DNA from: Eumeta japonica
Taxonomy: Eukaryota; Arthropoda; Insecta; Lepidoptera; Psychidae
Assembly: GCA_005406025.1 (NCBI GenBank)
Contig: BGZK01001341.1
Coordinates: 1-64,000, forward strand
DNA: 64,000 nucleotides
Reading direction: 5' to 3'
Below the pieces are notes generated by a model. The model had not been told where the DNA came from and did not search any database. It worked only from the letters and a program-made list of their open reading frames with translations. Numbering within the stretch: position 1 is the stretch's first letter; every line of letters begins with the position of its first letter. The position numbers and the translations under genes were made by a program. Shown here in pieces: positions 21,886-34,682 of the stretch.

Positions 21886-22074
21886 TTATATAAGTGAAGT
21901 ACCACTGACTGACTCATCACGAAAGCACAGGTCCGATTGACTTGAAATTTGACACAGTCACTCTTTTAGGGACGTAGGCGCGCGCTTAAAGCGCATTTTA
22001 AGTAAGTCCTATCCAAAAAAAATCATCATTTTATGTCTACGAAGACGGAGCCCTGGGCAAAAACTAGTATATAT
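21886..22074 (+). repeat. dispersed repeat, 'TGACTGACTCATCACGAA' type
   Basis: Starts at about GTACCACTGACTGACTCATC, runs through CTTGAAATTTGACACAG and TTTAGGGACGTAGGCG, and ends TTATGTCTACGAAGACG..GGGCAAAAACTAGT. From memory this arrangement, ending in a degenerate 'GTCGCGGGCAAAAGCTAGT', is a common moth repeat. No coding capacity. Confidence 0.62.
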
Positions 22075-23279
22075 ATTTACGTATACATAAAATCAATCCT
22101 TTGCTTTTTTGTGCTGATCTCATACTTGTCCCGATCCGGCACTAGTATTTATCTTGACTCCAACGCCGTTTTGAGTTCTGATTTCGGTTTCGATGACACT
22201 CTTGTGAGTTTCGATACTAGTCCTGCCCGCGATTTCTAATTTAATCTTGGTCCCGATACTGGTCTCGTTATAGTACACAGTATATATTTTGACACGGATA
22301 CAGCCAGAACATTGTTATCCGCAGACATTGAGGTCGACTAGTTCAGCAACATTTACGAAAAAGAAAACCATATGGTACCATACGAAACCATTGTATATTT
22401 TAGCAAGAAGAATGGCCAAATTCTCTTTCAAAACAGCTAAATTTTCTATGTGTGAAATTTGAACACATATGTACATGAAAAAAAAGTGTTTAATGTGAGT
22501 TTTTTTTTTCGAGTTCCGTTAGTGTAGACAAAATAAAAACGAAAATTTTATACTTCATCCGTCCGTCCGGTTGTATCTCACAACTTTATATTCCATGATT
22601 TTCGGAGTTGCTTTCTTCATAAATAATAAATGCATCAAAATTTATTTTTGCTCTCTCTATTTTATGGCGTAAAGTTGGATAGTTAGTTATTTAAATATGT
22701 ATTAAAGATTTTAGTGAGTTCTCCTCTCGGATGTATATTATAATTAACTTCTAGAGTTGTTGGTTTCGATAAGAATTTAGAACACGTAGTTGAAAAGTTA
22801 AAGAGGGATTTTAAAACTAAATAGAGCTTTATATAAAAAAATCAAAAAATATTCTTATATTTTTTAGGTATCTGTAATTTTCAGTTTTCAATAGTAACGA
22901 TTTAATTTATCTACCCATTTGTGTACAAATGAAGGTTTTAATACAAAAGACAAATATAGTTCAAACATACATTCGTATGTGAGGATGTTTTTTTAAAATA
23001 ACTATTTATTAAGCGACGTGACACAGCCTAATTAGACGTAACTTTATATTTAGATCAGTTTGCAATCACGTTTCGTTTTATTATAAAGAAATAAAGAAAT
23101 TATGGATGTGGGAGTCGATTCCCACTTTCACCGGTTTTATATGACATTTTGTCTATTAGACCATGGATCAAATATGAATATGTTTATTTAGTAATAAATG
23201 TAAAGTGAGAAAAAGTGTCATATAACAATATAAAAAAAAAAGAATTAAAAATCCTTGTAAAAAATAACAAACAAGGAAA
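22075..23279. other. AT-rich intergenic stretch
   Basis: 22120-22260 is less AT-rich and has a loose TCCCGATAC(T)-type spacing (CCCGATCC, TTTCGATGACAC, TTTCGATACTAG, GTCCCGATACTGG). The rest is AT-rich. A hairpin GTGGGA/TCCCAC at 23108-23125 resembles a T-arm but is not a tRNA. Confidence 0.45.
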
Positions 23280-23570
23280 ATGATATAAAGTCGAATTTGA
23301 AAATGTGGATGTGCAAGAGTTGTGCTACATTTATCAGCAGCCATCGGCGTCTTATAAAGCTGTCTCGAGTATTTGACGTTGTTGGTCCAACAACGTCGAA
23401 TACAAAAACTCACTTGAACGCTTCATTGGCCACTGCATCCGCCCAACACGGCCCAACAGCGGCCACCCGAGTGTTTGTACGTCTGTTTGACAATTCGAAC
23501 TGGAGTGCAATTCTGTACCCTTCCAATTTGCAGACGTGGCTACATTCGTGGAAGCGTTCGACATAGTAAA
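23280..23570. other. balanced-composition segment open in several frames
   Basis: Open frames on both strands overlap here (plus 23297-23566, 89 codons; minus 23410-23640, 76 codons; minus 23352-23564, 70 codons). None has a motif I recognise. A perfect 11-bp palindrome with a one-base centre (GACGTTGTTGG/CCAACAACGTC) sits at 23375-23397. The composition stands out from its AT-rich surroundings, so an inserted fragment or an unrecognised exon is possible, but nothing supports a start, splice sites or a family. Confidence 0.35.
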
Positions 23571-24719
23571 CGAAAGTATTGGATTCTCGTATACAATGGG
23601 AGATGTGCTTTTTTAACGAGATATTTTTGTTCACTGTCAATGTATAGAGACACTACTTGTTTTTTACGTGTAAATGTTTACGTGTAAAAAATTTAAGTTT
23701 TCTTGACGAAATCGATGTTTCATTTTAACTCCGCTATTTATTAAATATTTCGACGTTTATAAAATGACGCGCAGTACATATTCAAACTTTATTCAGTCAT
23801 AAATGGTTTTACATCATCTACCGCATTCGTCGACGGCCGATCGGTCATCGGATCAATTTGAACGAAAAATACCGTGTCGGAATCCTGACCACGAGTGAAA
23901 CGATCAATGGCTTGTTTCACTTAAGTCAAATCATAAGCCACTCGCTCCATAACTTTGGGGATAAGCTCTCTGGATCTTTGTCAACGCGTAGAGGGTAACG
24001 TAAAAATGTTTTTTCATAAGTTTTTAGACTATGAAGTTACGAACTGTCAGCTGTCGTAAATGAATTCCGATTTTGAGGTTTAATTTATGGAGTTAACTAG
24101 AAAATTAAAAAAAAAAACTTAAAGAAAATACATCATGTGTCATATCAAATAAACGGGTTTTTTTAGGCGAAATACGAATAAGTTTTTAAATTTTAAATGT
24201 ATAGTTTATGTTACTTTAAAATATCGTATGAAAATCGGCTATCGCCTCCCACTTATTTTCATATCTATTTGTTTTAAAATTAGAAAATATATATATATGG
24301 AATACAAGGACGTCTCTTGTAATATACAGAAGAACTTAATTGAAAATATAAAAACATTCTAAGGGTATTCTTTGACAAAATTTCAAAAAACAAATATAAT
24401 TTATTTGTATTTACTATATTTCTGACACATTTTAATTTTATTTAAAGGGATCTATAATTTTTTTTTGCTATATCATTATTTTACGACTCTCATATTATTC
24501 CACAGATAATATTAATATTTTATTTTAACGACGTTTAAACTAAAAACTTAGTAAAATGTAAAAGTACGATATGTAAATATTAAACAAAAATACGTACAAA
24601 TTTAAATGAATCAAAACAATTTCAAGCCCGCTTAATTAAAAGGCAAAAGAATTTGCTTCTGTCTCGTATCAAACTTTCAACGGATAATTTTGAAAAGCAC
24701 CTATACTCTTAACTAAACC
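23571..24719. other. AT-rich intergenic stretch
   Basis: 23640-23695 has two TTTACGTGTAAA-like copies (TTTTTTACGTGTAAA TG TTTACGTGTAAAAAA). 23815-23990 is less AT-rich with no supported frame. Otherwise nothing. Confidence 0.45.
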
Positions 24720-25090
24720 GAGACCCGTTTTCGGTGCACACAGCTCACATTGATATATGGTTTTGTAAAGCGAGGCCGTCGCTTACTCGAAATAACGCAC
24801 ATACGCTCGTGTCCGTACGCGCAGTACCAAAATAATTTACTAAACAATACATCGGGTCAAGGCGTTCCCGATTTGAATCTGTACGCAGTGTTACTGTACG
24901 AATATCGGCGAAACATGGCAAATATTTGTGGAAAGGGCGACGGTGACTCGGTGGTCGAGAGCGTCGTCTCGGCGCTATTATAGGCACTGGGCCAGGTCCC
25001 GACCTTGAGTGAAATCAAACCACTAGCTTCGTCCCTCGAGGAGTTCGACGTCGTTATCTCATCGGTGACAACGGTCGTTAGTTATACACG
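24720..25090. promoter_or_regulatory. GC-rich island, candidate cis-regulatory element
   Basis: GC- and CpG-rich relative to the flanks, with GGTCGAGAGCGTCGTCTCGG near 24953 and CGAGGAGTTCGACGTCG near 25039. Frames of 77-80 codons on both strands overlap here and carry no motif. Confidence 0.3.
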
Positions 25091-25559
25091 ACCTCTACTG
25101 AGTAAGCGTGAAGGGTTTAAGGGCGAGTAGTGAATTTTTTGTGCCTGGTTTTATGTAGGTACGCCCGCTGCAGGTAGCCCTGTAGGTACTACTGCCGAAG
25201 TAGTACCTTGCACAATCGTTTTATTTCAGATAGAAGGGCTAGGATATCAATCTGGACACCGTGCTGCCTCAGTGTGAATGGGGAGGTACCGGTGACCGTC
25301 GTGTCACCAATGAGAAGACGACGTCCCGAACTGACGGCTCATAATAGTCTCCGAGGCACGAAGCGATTGGTTTGAGGCTGAATTTAAGAAATTGTGGAAG
25401 GGTGCGCCTCAGCAATGTAGTAATCGAAATCTGATTTGGAAAAGCTTCACTCTGTATATATACTTGAAATTTACGGTCCCTTTTTTCTAAACAATCGTTC
25501 AACATAATAAAATGAAGAGATATCATGTAACAATTTAGAGTAATACGTAGCTATAAAGG

Positions 25560-25840
25560 CGGTCTTGAGCTACCAGGACTTCAGAAACGGCGTGCCCCGC
25601 TTAAATGACCTCCATTAAGGGGGTCAAACAGGCTGTCGAATAAATCGTCTTGAGTGTCATTGAACGGGGTAACAATTAACCCTTAAGGCTGCCTCTCACA
25701 CAGCGGCGGATTTACCGACGCCTCGACGTTCAATTAATTCGCACGTGTCACGTACCTACTTCTTTCCTGCTTTCCCCTATGCATCATTGGCCGAGGTTTT
25801 GCACGCCCAATCTATCTCCGGACTGTCTTAGGCGAGCACG
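25560..25840. promoter_or_regulatory. GC-rich island with E-box and TTAATT cores
   Basis: Contains AACAATTAACCCTTAA near 25669, CAATTAATTCGCACGTGTCA near 25731 with a CACGTG E-box at 25742-25747, and a CATCATTGGCC CCAAT-box-like site near 25782. No frame of coding length. Function inferred. Confidence 0.33.
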
Positions 25841-25914
25841 AAAATAAACTTTCACATAAGTGTTATAAGCGGTTTTTTTTTGGAAATTTCGAAAAGTAAT
25901 CAAACATTCAAACC

Positions 25915-26160
25915 ACCAGAGACTAGTTTGTCACCACCGCCCACGGACACTCACGACCCTAGTGGAGTCACCGGTTCATTGCCAATTTCTCGGCTGGGAA
26001 TACGACATCTGATGGCAGAGGGAATAGTCTGATGGAGAGTGGCGTGATGAAGGGGGAGCGGGCTACCGATCGAAGACGACAAGCTCAAAGATAAGGTTTT
26101 AAACATTGGTAGGCGTATCCCACTATCAAAGTAAGACGTGCAGCCCCTTGTCAAAATACA
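25915..26160 (-). repeat. dispersed repeat, CATGGGCGGCGG-core family, copy 5
   Basis: On the minus strand: 'GGTAGCCCGCTCCCCCTTCA', 'CATCAGATGTCGTATTCCC', 'ATGAACCGGTGACTCCACTA', 'CGTGAGTGTCCGTGGGCGG' then TGGTGACAAACTAG and CTCTGGTGG. The 'TGGGCGGTGGTGAC' core is well kept. Confidence 0.77.
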
Positions 26161-27887
26161 GACAACTTTAGTTAGTTTTCGAAGCGATGTAACGTGTGAG
26201 AGGACCTACGCCGTCCGCAATACAAATTCTGACAGATGCAAGTACGTGAGAAGCACTTAAATGTCGAATACTCTAATAATAAAATATCAATTAAATTATC
26301 GTCTTTTTAATTGATAGTTCAAAATACAAACCACTACGTCTATGCAAAAATGAAAATTTCATAAGACGCAGGAAGTATTTATGATATTTTTTTTTAAATA
26401 AAACATTATTTCTTTCATTTTTGATATCGACGAAGTCTATGCTATAGCGTATTCCTCATCATAAAAAAAAATACAAATCATCAAATAAACAATTTGTCGG
26501 TATTAGTTCCTTATTCATTGATTGCGTGTATTTTTTCTCGTAAGGTAGAAAATTCCGAATAGCTCTTTGAGTTGGTTTCCGTAATTGATTTAACAAACTA
26601 TTCCATAATCAACTCCGGCTAAAGACCAAAATATGAACGTAGAAGGATGGATATGAAGGAGAAAGCAGAAATTGGACGTATTATGATAGCTGTCTTATGA
26701 AAGCCGTTAGAACGCATGTATATTCTGTGGGAAAAAGACTTATGTGGAAGGTTTCATATTGACCTGACCCCAAGTAAAAATATGGGGTAAGGTGAAGCAG
26801 ATGACGAGTCCAAAGTTATCTACAATGGCAAAGAAATTTTTGTTTGTTATGGTGGTGGTTAGAAGATGATCCACTGAACGCGAACGATTTAATTTAGTAT
26901 TGTGATGATGTGGAAAATGATTGTAAGGGCGATGATCGCCGACTAGAAGAAGTTATGTGACGTAGTCTCAATAGTTAGATTAATATTATACGCCGATGCC
27001 GTCCTGCGATAGATAGTTTAATGCCGAAAGAAGAAAGCGCGGTCAGCGGTTGTTGTTAACTTTCTGATAAATAAAAATACCAACACCAAAAAATAAACAA
27101 ACTAAGGAAATTGCTTTTGAAACGAAATTTTTATTCGTCCCACTTTTCAGCTCACGGGGCTGGATTTTTTCTACAAATTGAAATCGGACCAATTTCGACT
27201 CCTGCCCAATCTATATAAATCACCGTAATCCGATTATTCAACAAAAAGTTATGCCAGGTACTCATACAAAAAAAATGTATTTAAGCGTTGTTTTGAAAAT
27301 ATTTTTATTGTCATTTATAATTTAATAAATTTTTCCTTTACTGTACTCATACTACTCATACATTTAAACAACCGCTTGAACCATTATGTGGCCTTCTAAG
27401 ATCCAACCTCCTCAGTTTAAAATAATGTGGAAGTTACCGCAGCGGGACGTTGGAAACAGAGGCGATGAAATTTATTGGGGGGACTTAAAAATGCTATTGA
27501 AAAAGTTATTTATAAAATATTTAAATATTTGAGAAATATATTTTTTAAATAATTATGTACTTCTGTTATTTTGTTAAACTTTAAGGGAGTAAATTCTACT
27601 TATCTCAATCGTTTCATATTTCTAGATATAATATTTAAATGTTTTATACATAGCCACGTCGATAATTTTGATATATCATAAAATATGAAATCAAATAATC
27701 AATTAACATTGTATCGATAATTTTATATTACAGATTCTCAAAAACTAATAACTTATATTGTTATAAACCTTGAACTATGTCGTTTTGTTACAGAAAACAA
27801 AAAAATGTCGCTTAAAACAAATACGCATATTTTCCATTTTACGATGTACAATAAATAATTATTATAATGGATCATATAATGCATCGA
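26161..27887. other. AT-rich intergenic stretch
   Basis: 26630-27060 is less AT-rich and purine-biased, with no open frame above 60 codons; it could be decayed element sequence but nothing can be named. The rest is AT-rich. Confidence 0.45.
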
Positions 27888-27943
27888 ATGTATTTAGATT
27901 TTGTTTTGTTAATACTTATTAACAAAAATAAATCTAAATACAT
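27888..27943. repeat. long AT hairpin, ~27-bp stem
   Basis: ATGTATTTAGATTTTG (from 27888) with TTTTGTTAATA pairs with ATTAACAAAA and ATAAATCTAAATACAT (to 27943) with two or three mismatches and a 2-4 nt loop. Outcomes such as a miniature element or a local inverted duplication are both possible. Confidence 0.7.
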
Positions 27944-28429
27944 ATTGCTAAAACATAATTAATTTTTATATGAAAAGCAAATATTTATCTATATATTATT
28001 GTCGCAACTCAATTAAAATTTTGTCCACAGTCACAGGATAAAGCCTTTTCAAATTCACACTACAACTGAGTTCTTTCAACTTTTGTCTTGTTGCAAAACT
28101 AGAAAGACGTGTGTTTAGTTTGAAATTTACTGTGAGAATTTCAACGTCCTCGTTCAGACCGAAAAGGGCATGAGCCGCTCGTTTGTGACCTCGTCGAGTG
28201 TGCGATTACAAAAAAGATCTAAGGTTTCTCTCGCACCTACAGACAAGATTACACTTAACAAGGTCACTAATGAACTTAACACCTACACGCTCCGAACAGA
28301 GATAAATATGCCCTTCGCCATATTGTCAAACATAATATAGTTTTTTTTTATGGGAGATAGGACCTGATTTTAATTTTAAAGTCTAACGTATAGATGCATT
28401 CACAATATAAACATTTGAGAAGTCAACGC
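27944..28429. other. intergenic, nothing recognised
   Basis: AT-rich then mixed. No frame or repeat recognised. Confidence 0.45.
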
Positions 28430-28665
28430 CATTTTGTGTAATAGGTCGGCGCGTTGCAAGACACGTCGTCCCGCGTTAATGGCGGCCGTTACGTCATGGC
28501 CGAGCGAAAATAGCCGAACGCGTCCGAACGTGACGTCAGCGACACCAGGCTGTTTCGAAACGATCCGATTGCTTTCACCGGCCACGTCCGACTGACGTAA
28601 TCGAACAGAACTAATTGCATCGCTGTTGTTGTTTTGAAGATCCTAATGCCATGGACGGCGAACAC
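28430..28665. promoter_or_regulatory. GC-rich island with full CRE palindrome
   Basis: Contains a perfect CREB/ATF-type TGACGTCA at 28531-28538, a near site TTACGTCA (28489-28496), CTGACGTAA near 28593, and CpG-rich sequence between. Four CRE-like elements within about 110 bp make this the island with the clearest binding-site cluster. No host exon seen. Confidence 0.4.
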
Positions 28666-29514
28666 GCGCAACAACTGTATCTAAACAAAGTCCAGGGTAC
28701 ATTTTCTAACCGATATCCTATATAATATATTGTTCAATTCATAGCGTAACAAACTGTGGAATGGGTGCCTGGAGACCTGTAACACAGACTAGATCTAACT
28801 GTGCTCCACTCCACACACAATATACAATATTGTGTGGACACAATAAACATTATAACCGTGTATTAATAATTGAATATTATATTGGTAGACAAAATAAAAT
28901 ATTATTACTGTCAAATAATTTTTTGTTTTTCTTTCTATCAAAAGCCAAATCAAAACCATAGAGACCGGGAGTTAAATAATAAGTTATACCTAACTGACAC
29001 TCTTTCGTGTAGCGTGTATTCGGAAATTAATTCATTTTCTATGAACAGTTTTTCACTCGCCATTTCTCCGCGTGAACTACGGAATTAGATGTAACGTAAA
29101 TTAGATTTTAATTCGAATGTCAAGTTACGAAACTATGAAAATTCCATCAAAACTCATTTAATGGCTTTTGCACGATGACTTTACGAATAGACAGGTAGAC
29201 CCACGAAAATACTAGAAACGGTCTGGAATTCTAGAATATTCGATTTCCATTAATTTTTCACATTTTTTTCTAATACTTACACATAGTCTCGTTGCAGTTT
29301 TAAATCGTACAAGTATATAGATAAATGATTGAATCATAAGACTTTAGTTAATGCAGACGTATATTTTGTCTAAGGGCCAACGTCCCTTTTCGTTACAAAG
29401 AATCGTGGTTTTATATATCAATATCCGTATAAATAATTATACGATTATTCTAAATCGATTATTATCACACAACGATATCGCTACCCTACGACGACAACGG
29501 CGTTTAATATTCAA
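28666..29514. other. intergenic, nothing recognised
   Basis: AT-rich; short frames of 60-72 codons are AT-driven and unsupported. Confidence 0.45.
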
Positions 29515-29775
29515 TCATCACAATTTAGGCCGATCCGTCGAGCCGTTTGATTTGGTCCGTCGTTAGGGAAATCTGAAAATCTGCGGAGCGTTCGCAAATT
29601 CTAGAAGCGGCCGCGCCCGCCGGCAAGCGCTTTCGGAAAATACGTTTTCGATGTAACAAAAGAGCTGATTCGACACAATTAAAATGTCCCGGCCGAGCCC
29701 TCCAGGGCTGTTCTTAATTAGTGCTGCCCGAAGAAATACGAGGAGCGATTAAAAGCGAACAGTCACGAAAATCTA
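29515..29775. promoter_or_regulatory. GC/CpG-rich island with TTAATTA homeodomain core
   Basis: AGCGGCCGCGCCCGCCGGC near 29607 and CCCGGCCGAGCCCTCCAGGG near 29688, with a TTAATTA core at 29714-29720. Structure as in the other islands. Confidence 0.35.
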
Positions 29776-30169
29776 CCTGAAAATTTAAGGAATACACGCG
29801 TACCAAATATGCCGTAAAAGTTTTAATTTTTTTTTATCTAATTCGTTTAATTATAAATGTATGTGTAGGTGTATCTATGACCTCAGGCGGGTTAATTGAT
29901 TGTCCAAGCTAAACGATTTTTAATTAAAAAGCATTTTTGCTTCCACTCATATCTTATACTGACAACCACGAGAAGTGATGGATGATCTACATTTACATTT
30001 AGCAGTCTATGCAGCAATGTTTGACAAACTTCAAAGAAATTTAATTATTCCATTGTCGATGCACACGTCTCCTTAATTTGATATAATTATTTCCTTATCG
30101 AACAAAATAAAGAACTTCATTATCAAACCCTTCTACATGAAAACGAAACGACAATGAACTCGTATCAAT

Positions 30170-30398
30170 TATTCACACGACGGCCCGTCGGCGGTAAACA
30201 TCCCGGGATCGATGGACAGACATTCATTGACACATCAAAAACATATCAATACGTCGAGACCCTAATCTAGAAACTCCTAACAAATATATTTATTCATAAG
30301 AGTCGAAAGAAAAACAACCATTAGCGGCGGCCAGCCAGCGCACGCGCCGCCCTAAATTCTTTCATGTGATATCTATATATATATATATATATATATAT
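30170..30398. promoter_or_regulatory. GC-rich island followed by a (TA)n tract
   Basis: CGGCCCGTCGGCGGTAAAC near 30181, CATCCCGGGATCGATGG near 30200 and GCGGCGGCCAGCCAGCGC near 30325, then a TA microsatellite at about 30374-30398. No frame of note. Confidence 0.3.
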
Positions 30399-33300
30399 GT
30401 TGCGGTAAAAAGTATACTCATATCGCAGTCGGATCGAACGTCATTCGACCTTAGGACAGTTTAATAAGTTGTCACGCAATTTAATAACGGCTATATACAG
30501 ACCGAAACGTGTTTCTGGATTAAAAATGTATGCGACGACCTGTCGCTGATTGATGAGTGCTAACTCGGTTCGCTAAATCTGCATATGTATTTAGAGAAAT
30601 TGTTCGTAGACCTAATTTTTTTAAGCATGTCAAGATTTTGTGCTCGTCTTGAAAGTATTATACACCAGTCGATATCTATTGACATTCTTCTATAAACTAT
30701 TTAAAACAGAACTGCAAAAAACAGTTTTTTTTGTAACAATTTTTTTTTATAGCTTTTGAACTATTTTTATCAAAAAAAGTCATTTTATTTATTATCGTAT
30801 GTCTACGCCATTAATAGTTATAGATTTTACAAATACAAAAATTGCCGAAAAACAAGATATTTCCTATAAAAATTGTATACTTTAGAAATACTTATAGTAT
30901 CATTTTTCATTTTTTACTGAATATTCTTCTTGATATTTTCAATAATTTGTTTCATATTATGTTTTTTACGCTTTACAACAATATGTATTTACAATCGCGC
31001 ATACACAATCGAGACAGAAGTATGATCTCACTCCATCGCAATGAACCAGTTGTGAATGTAACTAGTTGTCACCAATCCGCTTCGCTGGGTATTGTGAAAG
31101 TAAATCAAAAAGGATTCCAAAAAATTTATTTCTAAGGCTCTACAAACGATTCAGCCTAGGTCCCATGCCATTACATTTAATGGTTTTTAAGTGATAGATA
31201 GATATCATATCATTTGTCTTAAAAAAATGTTCAATGATTTCAAATCGGTTTTTAAGCTGCCATTAGGATGAACAAAAGAAACCCATAGAAATTTAGTCTC
31301 TTATCTTTCTGTCCATTTATTGCGGCCTGTTGTCTCTCGAGTCTGCTGGCTGAAAAAAGTAATGATTTGGTAGATATTCCGAGTTAAGCAACTGAATCGC
31401 GAACACGTCATATAAGTAAAGAAATTCTGTATATGGGGATTCATTTTTGGAGGCGAATTTGAAAACTAAAAAAAACTTTGGTCAAATGCATTTATGCGCC
31501 ATTATAAATAAACAGGTTTGTTCTGAAAAATGTAAATATATAATTTTAAAATGCACACAATCAAAGATATTAAAGAATAAATACAACATCGAGTATTTGT
31601 CTCCTATTTTGAAACTATCAAGACTAAAATTTTGAAAAAAAAAATGCACAATATAAGAGTTCTAATACAAACTAATCTGGAACAAACTAATAGTTTACAG
31701 GGAAACCTAGATTAACATTCTAAGTATTTAATTTCTCACGACTAAAACAAAATGATCATGAAGAGAAAATGTGTATAGGTATAAAGTCTAGTGTCTAACG
31801 TCACCGTGAACCAATTATTAACAGTACGGCATCTTCTCGACACAAGACCGACTTGCACTTAGCTTGTTTTATTTATACGAGTATTGTACATAATAATTAT
31901 AAAATAAATGTCACCAAGAATATACGCATGAAAACCTTATTGGACATCAAAATGTCTCTATCGTCAAAAAAATCTGTCGATTTAAAACTTAGGGAGCGTG
32001 AATCGATACTTTTACAATTTTAGTTTAATGTTTAAATTGACATTTAAAGCTGACATTTTAAAAAAATATGACGAACTTGACGCCAAAGTTATTATAATTT
32101 AAATCTCACGAATAATGCGCGATTCACCCTAAGTGGTTGTAATATAAGATGCTGTTCGAATTGAACTCAATTTACGTAAGATCATCAAAATATCAACTTC
32201 CGCTGTCTGGCTGCGCGGGAGAAGCGCCTTCACAATAAGCGATGAGAGGATATCCGAGACGAGTAATTAGCGAATAATTATTATTGATGTTATATCCAAA
32301 AACATTCCACGAGTTTGAGGACTGTCTGAGTAAATGTTGAAAGTTAATAATGTGACAAGAAAAATGAATCTTTTTTGTTTTATTTCAAAATGAAGATGTC
32401 TGTCCAACACGGCAAAGTCACTTAAGATGTATGAGGTACCGTTAAAAAATCACTTAGTTCCCGTGTTGAGTACTGCAAAGATCTTATGACCGTGTATTTT
32501 TAAAATGCCATAGTTGTTTTAACCTAATTTTTTAGTCCTAATAATCTGTCAATGAAATATTCTAATTTCTTTTCTAGTTTTCTCAACGTCTATGCCTAAG
32601 CGTAATCAAAATAATTATAGACCAAATGTCCAACTATTTGACTACAGTTCATACAAATGATTTCTTTTCAAAAAAGAAGCAAAAAAGGTAGCCTCCCAAA
32701 TTCGTTCGTGCATTTCATAAATCAATAAAACACACTTCTCCTGGTCAACTTCGGCGACGTGTTACCCAAGGTCCGTGGTATAATCAATAGTCCATAACCC
32801 CATCTCAACCGGCCAAGCGTTTAGTTAATACTTGCTGTGCCGGAAATCTCGTACAAGTGGAATTTATTTTTTGAATTCATTTTTCATTAGCGGATCTTGA
32901 TGAAATAAAGACTTGTATGTTACCCCAAGCTACGCCATCAAGTACCCCCGATGCACTCTGCATTCTTGATATTTCGATCGGCATTAGCCGGTATTATCGT
33001 ATAATCGTCGATTTTCGTGTTTTTATCTTGAACAAAAAACCTACCGAACTTCTCAATATATTTCGGGTAAATTAAACCTTTTTTTGTAAAACTGTGTTAT
33101 ATTTATGTCATGGCTGCCATATTAGTTTTAAAACTTAGCTTCTGTTATTTTTTACCTTGAAGATGAAATAATTTACATCTCATATGTTGCAATACAATCA
33201 GTTGTTTTTCAGCTACAATCGAACATCCATACAGACATATTTATAATCTTTATATTCATTACACACTTTAGCAGTCCGTGGTTGGGGAAAAATAGACTTG

Positions 33301-34611
33301 CCGCTAATATTTAAGGTTCATTTTAAAATATCTATAGTTGACAAAAGGCAGTTTGTCTTTGCCATAAGGCACATTCGATATAATTCAATATTTTCGATAT
33401 GTCGTAATACTGCTATTGTTTCGTACTTATTTAAATAACCTATAGTGTTTAGTGCGTATAGTATCCAACAAAAGAAGGAAGTAGAAAGCAGATAATTTGA
33501 CGACACAATATTGTCTAGCTGTTTTAAATATACTAATTATTACTTTTTCTATGAGTATAAAGTTATGGACTTATGAATTTTGTTGCTTTATTTCACGCGT
33601 CAATCGCGCGTCCGTTTGATGTCAAAAACCAGTTTTATGGAGTTATTTATTTTTAGTAGGATCAGTGTCACTGAAGGGTTTCAGTACAGTCATTGGTTTG
33701 TTTTTTAATGTACCTTAAATTATCCCCTTAATTCACCCCTTCATATTTTTAAATCGCAATGTCAGCGCCGATACAATTTGATTGCTGTTCATCAAATTAT
33801 TTGCTACAAATGATAACGTCTTCTACCAAACGTAAGTTTAAAAAAGAAGTTTTTTTTTCACTTAGGCGTACTCGTATATAAACTACAATAGATTTTTTAT
33901 AGAGAGGTGTTGCAAACATTTCATATGTGTTTAACATAAAATATCTTACGTTCACTGGCGTTTGTTAATTAAAATAAAATCTTGTTATTCTTTTTTGTTG
34001 TTTTTTAATTCCAGTAGGGCGTGAGGTCGTGCATATTTTACAGATATAAACAATGTAGTTAATTCTGCGATTAAAACATATCTGAAATTGAAAAATAAAT
34101 TACGTGGCGTGTCTGTGTGAACAAATTGGTGAATGCGCGAATTGACACAATTTTTTCAAGGGCTCTCTAAACACAATAGAAAACTATATCGTAACCGAGA
34201 TTTTTTATTGATGAATCATTTTTTAGAGAGACAGAAATTACCATTTCGTGATTTTTTACAAACTATTTTTTCTAAAAAGAAGTACCCGTACATTTAACCT
34301 TTACAAGTGATTGAAGCAAAACTTTTTTGTTTGGTGTCGTAGCAAATATCACAACTATTCTAAAAATAAATGATCCATTGAGACTATAGTTTCGAGCCTT
34401 GGTTGAAAGGTATATCGCTCAATATTAAGAAAAATGAAAGAATTTATCCTATATCTATCCGGGCGCAGCCGCCGGCACAGGCAGTTAGTTACTCGTATTA
34501 GGGGTTTGCGTTGTGGTCGCTGTTTTTGAATATTGGCCACTTTCGATTTGATTACTCGACCAATTCGAAATGCAAATTATAAATGCGGGAATCGCGTAAG
34601 CAGAATGTGCA
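30399..34611. other. 4.2-kb AT-rich gene desert
   Basis: No recognisable gene. The longest frame (30842-31135, 97 codons) is rich in Phe/Ile/Asn as expected of AT-rich sequence read by chance. AACCGGCCAAGCG at 32810-32822 matches the end of the 'AAGTGCGAG' family, without recognisable continuation. Confidence 0.5.
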
Positions 34612-34682
34612 TTTTGATGTGAAACATCTATAGGCTCAGGGTAAACCGGATTGTTGGCGTGGCGACGCTTGTCGTGGCGACA
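34612..34682 (+). repeat. flanking direct repeat, left copy (ends in GTGGCGAC)
   Basis: Shares with 35864-35934, in the same orientation, TTGATGTGAAACATCTA, then GG.T/C..A.ACCGG.TTGTTGGCGTGGCGACG. The two copies bracket the palindrome cluster and the split frame. The GATGT/ACATC part is itself a small hairpin. Confidence 0.75.

Noticed and set aside
23108..23125. T-arm-like hairpin suggesting a tRNA
   Set aside because: Only this 6-bp stem is present; no A-box, anticodon arm or acceptor stem nearby.
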